A DNA stretch of 44,202 nt from contig AZLU01000294.1 of NCBI GenBank assembly GCA_002224055.1, forward strand, positions 1 through 44,202, in the 5' to 3' direction. Made by a program: the position numbers and the translations under genes. Of the stretch, positions 34,135 through 44,202 are shown piece after piece; positions within the stretch are counted from its first letter, which is position 1, and every line of letters starts with the position of its first letter. Source of the DNA: Pezizomycotina sp. ARF18. Its lineage: Eukaryota > Ascomycota. The notes below the pieces were generated by a model. That model ran no database searches, was not told where the DNA came from, and saw nothing but the letters and a program-made list of their open reading frames with translations.

Positions 34135-37100
34135 TTGAAGCCTCGGGCTGAGGTCAAGAGAAAGAGGAAGGCTCGCGAGGGTTGATTATTTGTACAGGAG
34201 CAGAGACTAGAGTTGTGTCGACGCAAGGGAAACCCCTACGCTGTTTCAGAGCGAGAATGACGGCCCGATACACCAGACACAACAGAAAAAATATCCTGAA
34301 GTCCGTTTTTTTTCCCTCCCCTTCTTTTCCTTTCTTGCTCTCTTTCTTTTCTTTCTTTCCCTCCTTTCCTTCCTTCCGTTTCTACTTTAGAAATATGTCT
34401 CTAAATGATAAAGGGAGGCTGAGAATCTAGACTCGAAGTGATGACGATCGGGCTCGGCTCTTTCACACAAGACATGCACACAAAAAGTATGGAAATTTCC
34501 CTCCAGTGTTGGTTTTTCAAAATAGTTGCCTCCGTTTCCCCGTACCGGTGCGGTCGACAGAATATCCTTTCTATATTCCCCTAGGTCCTCTGGATTTAGA
34601 AAAGAAGATAGAAGGGGGAATAGATAGCCAAAGGACGATAGTGAAAATAATAATAATAATAATAATGGGAGAGAGATAATAAATATATTGAAGGAGTAGA
34701 AATTAAAATTATCCAAATCTATTCCCCCCCCCCCTTTGGTTGTTATATAAGACTTATAAGGATTTGTTATATACGTACTGTTACTAGTTATTGTTAATAT
34801 TATTATTTTGGGGTGTGAGAAATTTCTCGTTATACCTTTTTCCGGGTGGGAAAATGAACGTTTCTTTTGTTCTGCTAAAAGGGTGGTGGTGTGGTTCATT
34901 TTATACAGGAAAAACCCCCCGAAAAAATGTCTTTTTAGGTGATGAATGAGGAAGAGGCAAAGAGAAACGAATATATATAATGTTCACCTCAAAGATACCT
35001 TCTCTCTCCTGATATTATCTGAGAAACAATAATCTTGACGATGGTATTCGCTATAATGTTAGCTAGGCATTCAACTGAGTAACATTGACACTGATAGAAA
35101 GGTAATTCCTTATATATATATATATACATCTAGACATAGAATACTATTTTTGCTGTCGTCGTAGGAGCCTGTAGAGGCTAGGTCAGGCTATCCTTTCCCT
35201 TGTTTTCGTAAAACCTCGTTTTTGCCTCCGAAAGTAGATTTGCCAAACGATGCTTAGGATGTCCTTACTATAATAATAACAAATCGTGTGTAATCAAGCA
35301 TTCTATCAATATTTCTTGATTGTTTTTTCTTCTTTTTCTAAATAATATATTATTATTGATATATTGTTGTTGCGAGACTTCGTAAATATTTAGATGAATC
35401 ATGTCTATCATTCAACAGGTTTATAAGTAATAGAATATCATCGTCTTATATATACTTAAATTAGAGTAGGATTCAGAAATACTAATTTTCTCTGTGAATA
35501 TAATGAAATGTAACGGAGAGTATATATTAGGAGTATACAATATCATTGTGGATGAAAGCAAAAAACAGTTTCGTTGGAAAGCGACTATATTCCATAAAAA
35601 AAGGAAAGTAGGTCCTGTTTATAAAGTATATGATACTTACTACCTCTTTGCGATAATCATCGTTATATATACGATAGAGACCGACTAGGGCTCTGCTCCC
35701 TTACGCCTTTTACTCTCGATATTGAAATATAAGGAACATGCCTATTTGGAAGCTATTCTCGCAAATTTAATTCGTTCGCACACACGACTTTAGATAGTTC
35801 CCTCGTTATTCCCAAAAGTAAGTAGTTTCGCGAATAGGTTCAAATAGAAGAAGCTCTAAGATTGGGCAAAACGAGGCCAGGGGGAGTGGATCAGAATCGA
35901 GACCCACTCTTTGCGTAGTTGGGTAGATTCCAAGCTCTCTTTCCTTCGAAAATATTGCAGCCATGGTGAGAAAGTGCGACTTCTTTTTCGTTTGTCTGGT
36001 TTTGCGAAAGGATATGCATATCTTAGCATCGGAGAAGGCTTGAGGGGAAACAACCACCAAAGTTTGTGAAGAAACAAGAAACAACAAAGTGAGAGGAATA
36101 AAAGGTACGGTCTTTTCCCTCGAGCTGGTGCATATGCACATGGCAGCTTTTTTCAAGCTAATGTTTTCAGGAGAAAAAGAATAAAAGTCGTCGTTGTGAT
36201 AGATCCTGACTTTTCCAAGGAGGCTTGTTTATTTCAAGCTAGAAGAAGGAGCCTTGGGCTTCAAGGCTTATTTGCCCTTCCAAACCCCCTTACCTAGAAC
36301 GAACCACATTGGGATAATTGGTTTGCCACAACCTTTTTTGTCTTCTTTTTTTTCTCAACTTATTGCCTATTTGCCTTGTGAAATTTTATTGTTCTCTTCG
36401 AGGTTATGGGTTGGAACTAGATATAATGTTAATAGACCGAAATCGGTGAAAGCGTCCTGTATTTTATATATTAGGACTTATAGAGTACAATACGCGTAAT
36501 ATCTCCTGGTACTATAATTTTCGAGATCCCGATAAACGAGGATATCTTGGGGATCGGATCGGTCTTTTTTTTTTGTCAGCGCGAACTTGAAGGCGAAGGC
36601 CAAAGGTTAATTGAACTTTCCCCCTGGAAACAGAATCACGTAATCGCCGAAAGAGATATGAACTCTTATCAGGAGGAAAAGGACATCTTGGGTCGTTTTT
36701 CCTCAAGTCGCGTGGTTTTTCTGGGCGACCATGAAGACGCCTACTTTCACTAGTGCTTTAGCGTGAGCGACTTGCGCTTCCTTACTTCGTAATTATTCAA
36801 ATCTGTTTCGCCTTTCGAGCTTCGATCTAAGGCCGAAGCGTGCCCGCAAAAACTTGAAATCCGGGGTATCAAAATGCTTATTCTATATCGGCATAGATCC
36901 GAACGTCAAACCAAGGGAAATTTTTTTTCCCTTTTCTTTTTCTTTCTTTTCTTAGAGCCGCGATCGGGATTCTGCTGACGGTCAGACCCGCTGAGCGACG
37001 ACCGGATTTGCCGCCATGGAGCTTATTGCTTCCGTTATACCTGTTGATTGCTTTCGGATATAGTCAGCGAAACCCGATTCCTTACCTATTATCCACTTCC

Positions 37101-37450
37101 AAAAGTGCCGGTGGAAGACATTTCAAGGAGATGCCACTGTTTGTTCGGCAATTCGGCTTCCAGAAAGGTAACCTGCTCCTCAAGCGGTATCAGAGAGAAA
37201 AGAGACCGTGGAAGGGATAATCCGTGACATACGCTCTGCAAAAGCTTGGGTGGGAGCTTGGGGACCTCGAGAAATCCTATTTCCGCACGTAACCGCGGTT
37301 TTTTAGGTCCTCAGCCAAGCACTTCAGTTATCCGGTTGCATCTCTCTGCAGTGATGTCAAATCCCTTTCCCCAACAAAAAAATTTCTGATGCGCGCGCAG
37401 CTCTTGCATGGCCTACACCTACCAGCATCTGGCTTGTAGGGCTGGTCTAG
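34135..37450. other. Intergenic region without a recognised gene
   Basis: A strongly CT-rich stretch (about 34308-34378) lies upstream of the DMA gene, reading as GA-rich on its coding strand. A (TAA)n microsatellite (34646-34666), a C-run (about 34724-34735) and a (TA)n tract (about 35112-35126) follow. Frames at 35494-35688, 35806-36156, 36547-36753 and 37008-37220 match no family and are not supported as genes. Base composition is ordinary until about 37450, where it changes sharply. Confidence 0.5.
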
Positions 37451-38964
37451 GGAAGGGTGTGTGATGGTTGATTGCCATTATTGCTATCACACTTATTTTT
37501 TAATGTTGCGAATTCTTTTTTTGTCTGTGAAGTTTATTTCGCAGTATAAAAGTTTCTCGTTGAGAAATACTAGTATACAACAAGATACAGTCGATCTAAT
37601 AAAAGTATTACTTTACGCTGTTTATTTTTTTTACTCTCTCCACTTATATTATTAACCTTTTTTTACCTTGAACCTTACTCTCCTTTTAATTTTCTTAATC
37701 CATAATACTTTAAGCCTAAACCCTCCTTTTTTTTTAATAATTATATATTATATATATATATTATATAAACTTATTAATATACTATCATCAAAGATAACTA
37801 TTTATATTAAATTTTTATCTTCTTTTTTAATCTATTTAAGCTTAGCTATATTTTAATACCCTATATATATTAGTTATTATTAATAATAATAAAAAATACC
37901 TTTTTTATATTATTTTTTAGATCTTTTTTATTAAAACTAGCCTTTATAACTATTTTAAAATACCTATATCGCTATACTTTGTTGTTGAAAAGGTATATAG
38001 GCCAAACCTATCTTATAGGGAGATTATCCTTTATAAAGAAAAAAAGTGAGGTAAAATAAAATATATATATTTAATAAAGATTATAAAAAGTTTTATGATT
38101 TATCTTTTACCAAAATTATTACCTAGCTAATTAAAGTCTTAAATATTTTTGTTTAATAATATTTTAGCTTAGGTATAATATTTATTAGGTAAAAATTTAA
38201 TAAAAAATTTATTTTTATTATATAAATTATTAAATGATTATTTTTATTAAAAATTAAATTCTTATTTATTTAAGTATCACGAACTTGAAATATATTTATA
38301 TCATTACTATATTAATACGATAAAAATTTGATTAACTTGAATTAAAATATAATAAATTAATATTTAATGAAAGATTTTAGTTTTAATATTATAAAATATA
38401 ATATAAAGCTGATAAAAAAAAATAAACAAAAAGATATTAAAAATTTAAAAACTAAAATTTAAATAAAAAATTTTACTATATAAAAGCTAGATTAGTAATT
38501 ACTATTATATATATATAACTTATTAAGTTAATTAGTAAGAAGCTAAAAAGTAGCTTTAACGCTATAGCCTTCTTATATAACTAATTATATTAGCCTAAAA
38601 ATAATTAATTTATATATTTGAATTTTTTAAATACTAAATGAGAAGATTTAAAGTATAAAATTATAACGCGTAAGTATCTTATAAAAGTAAATAAAAGTTA
38701 AACTAAAAGCTAGTAAAATGTAATATTCTTTAATGTTATACTTATATATATCTATAGTATCAATTTTACTACGCTTTTGATAAAAACGCTAAGCTATCAT
38801 TATTATATATTAATATTTATATAATAGTACGTACCTCTGTGCAGGCTTCATAATAAAAATCTTTTTTTATATACCGTCTTTTAATTAAAATTAAGCCTTT
38901 TATTACTTTTTACTATAAGTTTTTTATTCAAAAAAGCTTTTTTATATAATTAATAAGAGCTTAG

Positions 38965-39120
38965 TAATGCTGGGGCCTCGGGTAAGTCTAGCTAGATTTA
39001 GGTTAGAACCTAATACATACATACTCTACATCATAAGTAGTAGTCATATAAGGCGTGTTAGGTGCCTATAATGTACACAATAGAAATAGGCTTAGGTCGT
39101 TCTAAGCGAGGTTCTAATAT
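38965..39120. mobile_element. Less mutated island, possible LTR remnant
   Basis: Unlike its surroundings, this stretch keeps several CA and TG dinucleotides (ACATACATACT, ACATCAT, GGTGCC, TGTACACAA) and GC-rich words (GGGGCCTCGGG). It sits directly upstream of a tandem array. Its size and place would fit the solo or leading LTR of a retroelement, but no second copy or defined ends were found. Confidence 0.35.
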
Positions 39121-39227
39121 CTTCCAGTTTTCTTCTACCTTATAAAAACCTAATACCTTCTAGTTTTCTTCTACCTTATAAAAACTTAATACTTCTAGTT
39201 TTCTTTTACTTTATAAAAACTTAATAC
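39121..39227. repeat. Three tandem copies of a 35-36 base unit
   Basis: Units start at 39121, 39157 and 39192 with CTTCYAGTTTTCTTYTAC and end AAAACYTAATAC. Differences among units are mainly C-to-T changes, as RIP would produce. Confidence 0.85.
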
Positions 39228-39500
39228 CTTTTAAAATAAGTTTACCTTTTAATAAACTACGCCTTTTAATTTTAAATATCTTTAACACACTATAGAATCA
39301 ATTTATCTTTTCTAACGTATATTATTTTAGAATTTTTAATCAAAGGCTATATTTTAATTAAAAAAATTATTAAAAGAAAAAAAAATAAAGCGAAAATAGA
39401 AATAAAAAAAAAAAATAAAACTAAATAAATTAAATAGTTTAAATAATAAATAATATATATATATATATTAGGAGGCGATAACTATCTCTCTAGCCTTAAC

Positions 39501-39632
39501 TATAAGCTATCTTATACGCGTATTCTTTCTCTATTCTTTATTATAAGCTATCTTATACGCGTATTCTTTCTCTACTCTTCTCTACTCTTTATTATAAGCT
39601 ATCTTATACGCGTATTCTTCTTTACTCTTTAT
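39501..39632. repeat. Three tandem copies of a 41-51 base unit with an ACGCGT core
   Basis: Units start at 39501, 39542 and 39593 with TATAAGCTATCTTATACGCG and continue TATTCTT plus a CT-rich end. The second unit carries an extra TCTACTCTTC-type duplication, which makes it 51 bases. The CG dinucleotides are preserved in all three. Confidence 0.88.
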
Positions 39633-41684
39633 TAATAGAAGACGAGGCTACATAATTTTACTTATAACTATCTTTATTTTTTAATAATTAACCGGCATCT
39701 AGTAGCCCCTTTAATATTAGATTTAATTATAATTTTAATTAGAAATAGAGATAGTATAAGCTTAAGATTTTATAATAAATAAAGTTAGCCTTCGATTAAA
39801 AAAACAATATTAAGATAAAATTTTGATTAAAATTCTAATTAAATCGATAACTAATTATAATATAAATATAATAAATATAACGAGATTAAAGAGATAGATA
39901 TAGATTAATTACCCTCGACTTCTTTAAATTATATATTCTATATTCTATAAATACTAGTTTTAAAGTCTTATATAGCCTATTAAAGAGTTAGAGCTATATA
40001 AACTATCCTAAACTTTATTATAAGGCGAGCGTATTATATATTCTTTTATTAAATAATATAAATCTAAGGCTAGATAAGGTACTTAATAATAATAATATTT
40101 ATAATTAAATTAGTTATAAATATAATATTTTAATTAGAAATTTAGTAAGTTACTTCTCTAATAATAATCCTACTATTTATATTTACCTCTCCTATTCTTT
40201 ATAAGAGTATTTTTATTTAATAAACTCATTAACGTAATTATATTATTAAAGACTAGATTATAATATATAGGCTTTATTTTTAAATATATTAAGCCTTAAA
40301 GGCTTTAAAATTAGAGATAATATTTTAGTTTATCTAGATATAATAAAGGCTTTTAGATTTTTTTTTAAAAAGTTTAAGCTTAATAAAATAATAAAAATAA
40401 AATAAATTATATAATTCTATAAGTAGTCGATATTATTTTTAAAAAAAATAAACTTATTTAGAGACCGGTCGGGTTTTAATTATAATAGTATAAATTTAAT
40501 TAAAAAAGGGGTATCTTTAATAGGAAATAGTAAATTAGTAATTATAAATTTATAATATCGTATACCTCTATACGTCATTTCTCTATACTTATTAATATTA
40601 TTAAAAAGAAAAATAAAAACTAAAGAATTATATTAATTATAATTATATATATATTAAATTATATTAAACTTTTAGATATAGTAATTAAATAATAAAATAA
40701 AGGCGTTAAATAATAATATATATATATATAATTAAAATTCTAATTAAAAAATATATATATATAATATAATTAAATTTAATTAAAAACGTTACTAAATCTA
40801 TAAATTAGATAATATATAAATAATAGTAAGCTTCTCAGTAGAATAGTAAGAAAAAAAATTTAAATAAAGTATAAATATTTTTAATAAACTAATAGTAACT
40901 TTATATATTATATTTTAATTAGAATTTTATATATTAATTAATATCTAATTATAATTTTAATTAAATAAATTAATATTTAAATAATTTTAAGCTCTAAAAA
41001 AAGAAAAAAATTTTTTTTATTAATTTAATTCGATTTTTTCTTAAATTAAGTTAAATATAAATTAACCTTCTAGCCTACTGTAGATAGCAATTTCGTGTTT
41101 CCTACCTATTTTATATACTAGGGCATCTCCGAGATAGGAATTTATATATTTATATTAAAGAGCCTTTTTAAAAGGTACTAAAAGAAACGGTATAGATAGT
41201 AGTTCCGTACTAAAAAACGTTATTAAAATAAGAATAAGTAATTTTCTCCTCCTCTCTCTTCTTAAAGAGAAAGAGAGAGTCTAAGAACGATACTATTATA
41301 ATAGTAAGTCTTATACTAATCTACTTCTTCGTATACCTAATATATATATAAAGTAAAAGATACGCGCGAACTAGACTAGAATAATAGTAAAAATCTATAC
41401 GCTTATAGGTATATATTATATAATAGTACCGCGTAAAGACTATAAACTTCTTAAAAAAAAAAAGAAGAAAGAAAAGAAAAGAATACATACGCGTATATAT
41501 ATTCTTATAAGCACTAACACTAATATAAAAGAAAAATAAAACTAAAAAATTTCTTATAATTCTCCTTAATTATTCTCTTATTCTATAAGAGAAGTTCATA
41601 CTAAAAAAAAATAAACATCCGCTACTTAAGTAGAAAAGAATATAAATAAACTCCGAGAACCAGAGAAAAAAAAAATAGAAAGAA

Positions 41685-41738
41685 GAAAAAAAGAAAAAAG
41701 AAAAAAAAAAAGAAAAAAAGAAAGAAAAAAAAAAAATA
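41685..41738. repeat. Long purine (A/G) tract in the RIP block
   Basis: About 50 bases consist almost only of A with single G at intervals (AGAAAAAAAGAAAG type). Similar shorter A/G tracts occur at 41450-41480 and 43083-43110. Confidence 0.8.
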
Positions 41739-44202
41739 AGTATAGCCGTAATACCGTCTCTAAGAAATTTAGACCGAGGCTAATTTCTAGAGTCTCTAAT
41801 CTAATAGTAGGTACCTTAGACTTTATAGGTATAGTAGAACTTAGTAATTATAGTCTTACTTTCTTAGTAGTAGCCTTTTTAGTAAGTTTAATAATAGCAT
41901 TATTATTAGACTTAGAAAGTTTGTAGTAGCGAAGATTTCCTAAAACCTATTAATCGTTTCTTTTAAAGTAACCCTATAAGGCCTAAATTTAAAATCTTAT
42001 AAGAATTAGTACTAAAAAGTCGTAGAAGTTCTTAAATACTATTATACAATTAAAGTAGTCTAGTATTCTAGTTAATAAGATAAACCTAGTTTTTAGTTCC
42101 CGAATATAATAAACTGTAGAGTAGTTATCTTTTTAACTTATCGTATTAATTATAGCTTTCTATTAATAGCTATTTAACGTTAACTATAGCTCGTACTAAG
42201 TATAGAATAATATAAATAGTTATCGTTAGAGTAATTTATAGGTTTTTCGTCGTTAGGACTTTTCTAAAGATATAGAAATTTATAAAATATATCTCTATAG
42301 CTCTAGAGTATTAGATCTCTAAAGAAGAAAATAAGAGTAGCGATCTTAAGATTTTTAAGCTTAATCTTTAGCTAAAGAAGACGCTAGATATAAAGAGAAT
42401 AGAGGATATAGACTAATTAAATTCTTTGTATGGGTATTTAGGTCTAGTACGTACGCCTTACTCGATACGTAGGTTAGTATAATAATAAGCGAGCTAAATT
42501 TTCTAGTTAGTCTAGGGAGTATCTAGCTTAGAAGGCTTAATATTATAGATACTATAGATTAGTAGATACTAGCGTAGCTTTATCTAGCGATAGTAGTTTT
42601 CTCGACTTTTTTAGGACGGTATTTCTAGTAAGTTCTATCCTCTACCTAGTTCTACTTTTCCTCTTTAATAACGATAGATCCCGACTCCTATCTACGTATT
42701 TAATATCCTCTTTAGTACTTATATCCTACCTATTTATATCTTCGCGTAAATATACTTTCTAAAGAACGTAGAAGCTTTTAAAGTACTTTTAAGCTCCTTC
42801 TAAGCTATCTTAGCGTTATAGCTAATCTTAATTAGTATACGATATCTAAAATCTAAGATTTTTAAAAATTCTATTATTCTTAATAAAAAGTTTAAGAGAA
42901 TTTAACGTATAATATTAACGAGGCATTCCGCTTTTTCGTAGGGAGATTCTTTAGGACTAAATATTCTAAGGTATAATAGAAGTAAAGAGTAAAGGTAGAC
43001 TCTAAAGAAGTAAATAGAATAAAAAAAAAAGACCTAGTCTAATAATCTAAAAGAAACCGGGTCTAAAAACCGTAAAGTATAGTAAAAAAAAAAAAGAAAA
43101 AGAAAAGTAGAAACTTAGAAAAATAAGGGACTACGGTAATATAGAAAAATTTTAGTAATAGCTTTTTTAAAAAGATTTAGAGCTAAAGTAGAAAAAGTAG
43201 AAAATTAGGTAAAAGAGTAAATAAAATACTACTATATATAGTAAACCATAACTAATATATATCTCTAGCGAATAAGAACGTAGAGATTCCTTAATAAGGT
43301 AGTAAATAAAGAAATATATAAAACGCTAGACGCTAACTACCCTAAAAAAAACCTAGAAAATATAATAAAGGAAGCGAATAAATAGCGCTAGTTATACTAA
43401 TAATACTAGGTTAATACTTTTATTAGTAAAAGAGAATTCCTAGGAGTAGCTTCTAATCTTTAGGCTAAAAGTACTAATTCCGTATTTTTTAGTAATTATA
43501 TTTTTTATATTACCTAAAAAGAAATATTTCTATAATAAAAAATTCTAATTTCATTACTAGTTTTTAACTCTCCTTCTCTTTAACGTCTATATACCTACTA
43601 TATTATTACTATTATTTCCTTTCTTATTTCCCGCTCTTTATTCTTAGTAAACTATCTAAGTAAATAGTCCTATATATTATTATCTTTATTAAATATAGAT
43701 TAGGGTAGAAATTATTGGAGTTAAGTCTATTCCTTTAAAGTAGGATTCTTTCTATATAATAGATTTTAGCCTCCTTTATAAGCTTAAAGGCCTCTATAAT
43801 ACTAATAACCTACTCTCTATTTCTTTATATAGTCCTAGAATTATAGAGTCGCTAGATAGTAGGATATATACTTAGCTTTAATGGTAGGACTATTTTAATC
43901 TTCTTTATCCTAGTAAAGTATTAGAAAAGCGCCTCTAAACTAGTAAGCTACGTAATAGGGAATTAGTATAGAATTTCCTATATAGATTTAGTAATCCTAA
44001 TAGTATTTGTTCTAACCTTTAGATCTCTATAGCTAATAGAAAGTATATTCTAAGTTCCTTCTTTAATAACCTCTAAATACGTACTATCTTTTTATATAGT
44101 AACGAACTAAGGTAGGTACGTTCTTCGAGTCTTCGTAGCGGGTTCGTTAAACCGTAAGAGATATAGGGTAGAGTAATTCTAACTTTTCTAGCCTTATAGA
44201 TT

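Larger units (their letters stand above)
37451..44202. mobile_element. AT-rich RIP-mutated block, probably decayed transposons
   Basis: From about 37450 to the window end the DNA becomes extremely AT-rich, has no usable frames and is nearly free of CA and TG. For example, 42541-42660 contains no CA and no TG but four CG, and 38161-38220 has neither CA nor TG. This matches repeat-induced point mutation, which turns CA into TA on either strand and spares most CG. RIP acts on duplicated DNA, so the block most likely consists of former transposons. The first part (37451-40990) is the most degraded; 41050-44202 is less so. The original element cannot be named from this sequence. Confidence 0.75.

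Noticed and set aside
37008-37220. A 70-codon plus frame with a hydrophobic start resembling a signal peptide
   Set aside because: It opens with TTG, and the ATG just inside belongs to another frame that stops after 15 codons.
39121-39632. A CRISPR-like array
   Set aside because: The repeats are directly adjacent with no unique spacers and lie in a fungal RIP-mutated block.
37451-44202. A mitochondrial DNA insertion
   Set aside because: The AT content would fit, but near absence of CA/TG with retained CG and lack of any mitochondrial gene fit RIP instead.
1-44202. tRNA or 5S rRNA genes
   Set aside because: Several GGTTCAAA-like words (for example near 957, 24340 and 23558) were checked by eye, and none had a matching A box or cloverleaf. 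A covariance-model scan would settle it.

Overview
The window is nuclear DNA of a filamentous ascomycete (Pezizomycotina). Three things point there: short GT-AG introns; a gene set typical of such fungi (a TmpA-type membrane flavoprotein, an FHA-RING Dma ligase, a COMPASS Shg1 subunit with an Arg-Asp/Arg-Glu tail); and a 6.7 kb terminal block with the signature of repeat-induced point mutation (RIP). I cannot name the genus.

Layout. (1) 62-3233: a DUF1279/FAM210-like mitochondrial protein on the minus strand, then a LanC-like protein on the plus strand, divergent across a 1.3 kb spacer. (2) 3234-10538: gene-poor DNA rich in homopolymers, with two weak coding-like scraps near 8.2 and 9.4 kb. 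(3) 10539-12155: a TmpA-like membrane oxidoreductase on the minus strand, with a small 31-codon ORF just upstream. (4) 12504-24503: 12 kb in which I recognise no gene. (5) 24504-34134: a compact housekeeping block. It holds GPI12/PIG-L (plus), a mitochondrial PPR protein (minus), SHG1 (plus) and a DMA1-type FHA-RING ubiquitin ligase (minus). PPR and SHG1 are divergent; the other two neighbour pairs are convergent. (6) 34135-37450: no recognised gene. (7) 37451-44202: very AT-rich DNA almost without CA and TG dinucleotides but still holding CG, with two short tandem-repeat arrays and a less mutated island. I read this as a RIP-destroyed transposon cluster.

The genes do not form one pathway. 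They serve GPI-anchor synthesis (ER), mitochondrial expression and inner-membrane function, H3K4 methylation, and cell-cycle ubiquitination. No multi-gene novel system stands out.

The most important caution is that all seven recognised genes are broken by frameshifts. In nearly every case I worked out, a missing single base, often in a run of 2-4 identical bases, restores the conserved protein. Splice sites and conserved residues are otherwise intact. This looks far more like consensus errors from long reads than like seven pseudogenes. All family assignments come from reading conserved motifs by eye, without a database search.
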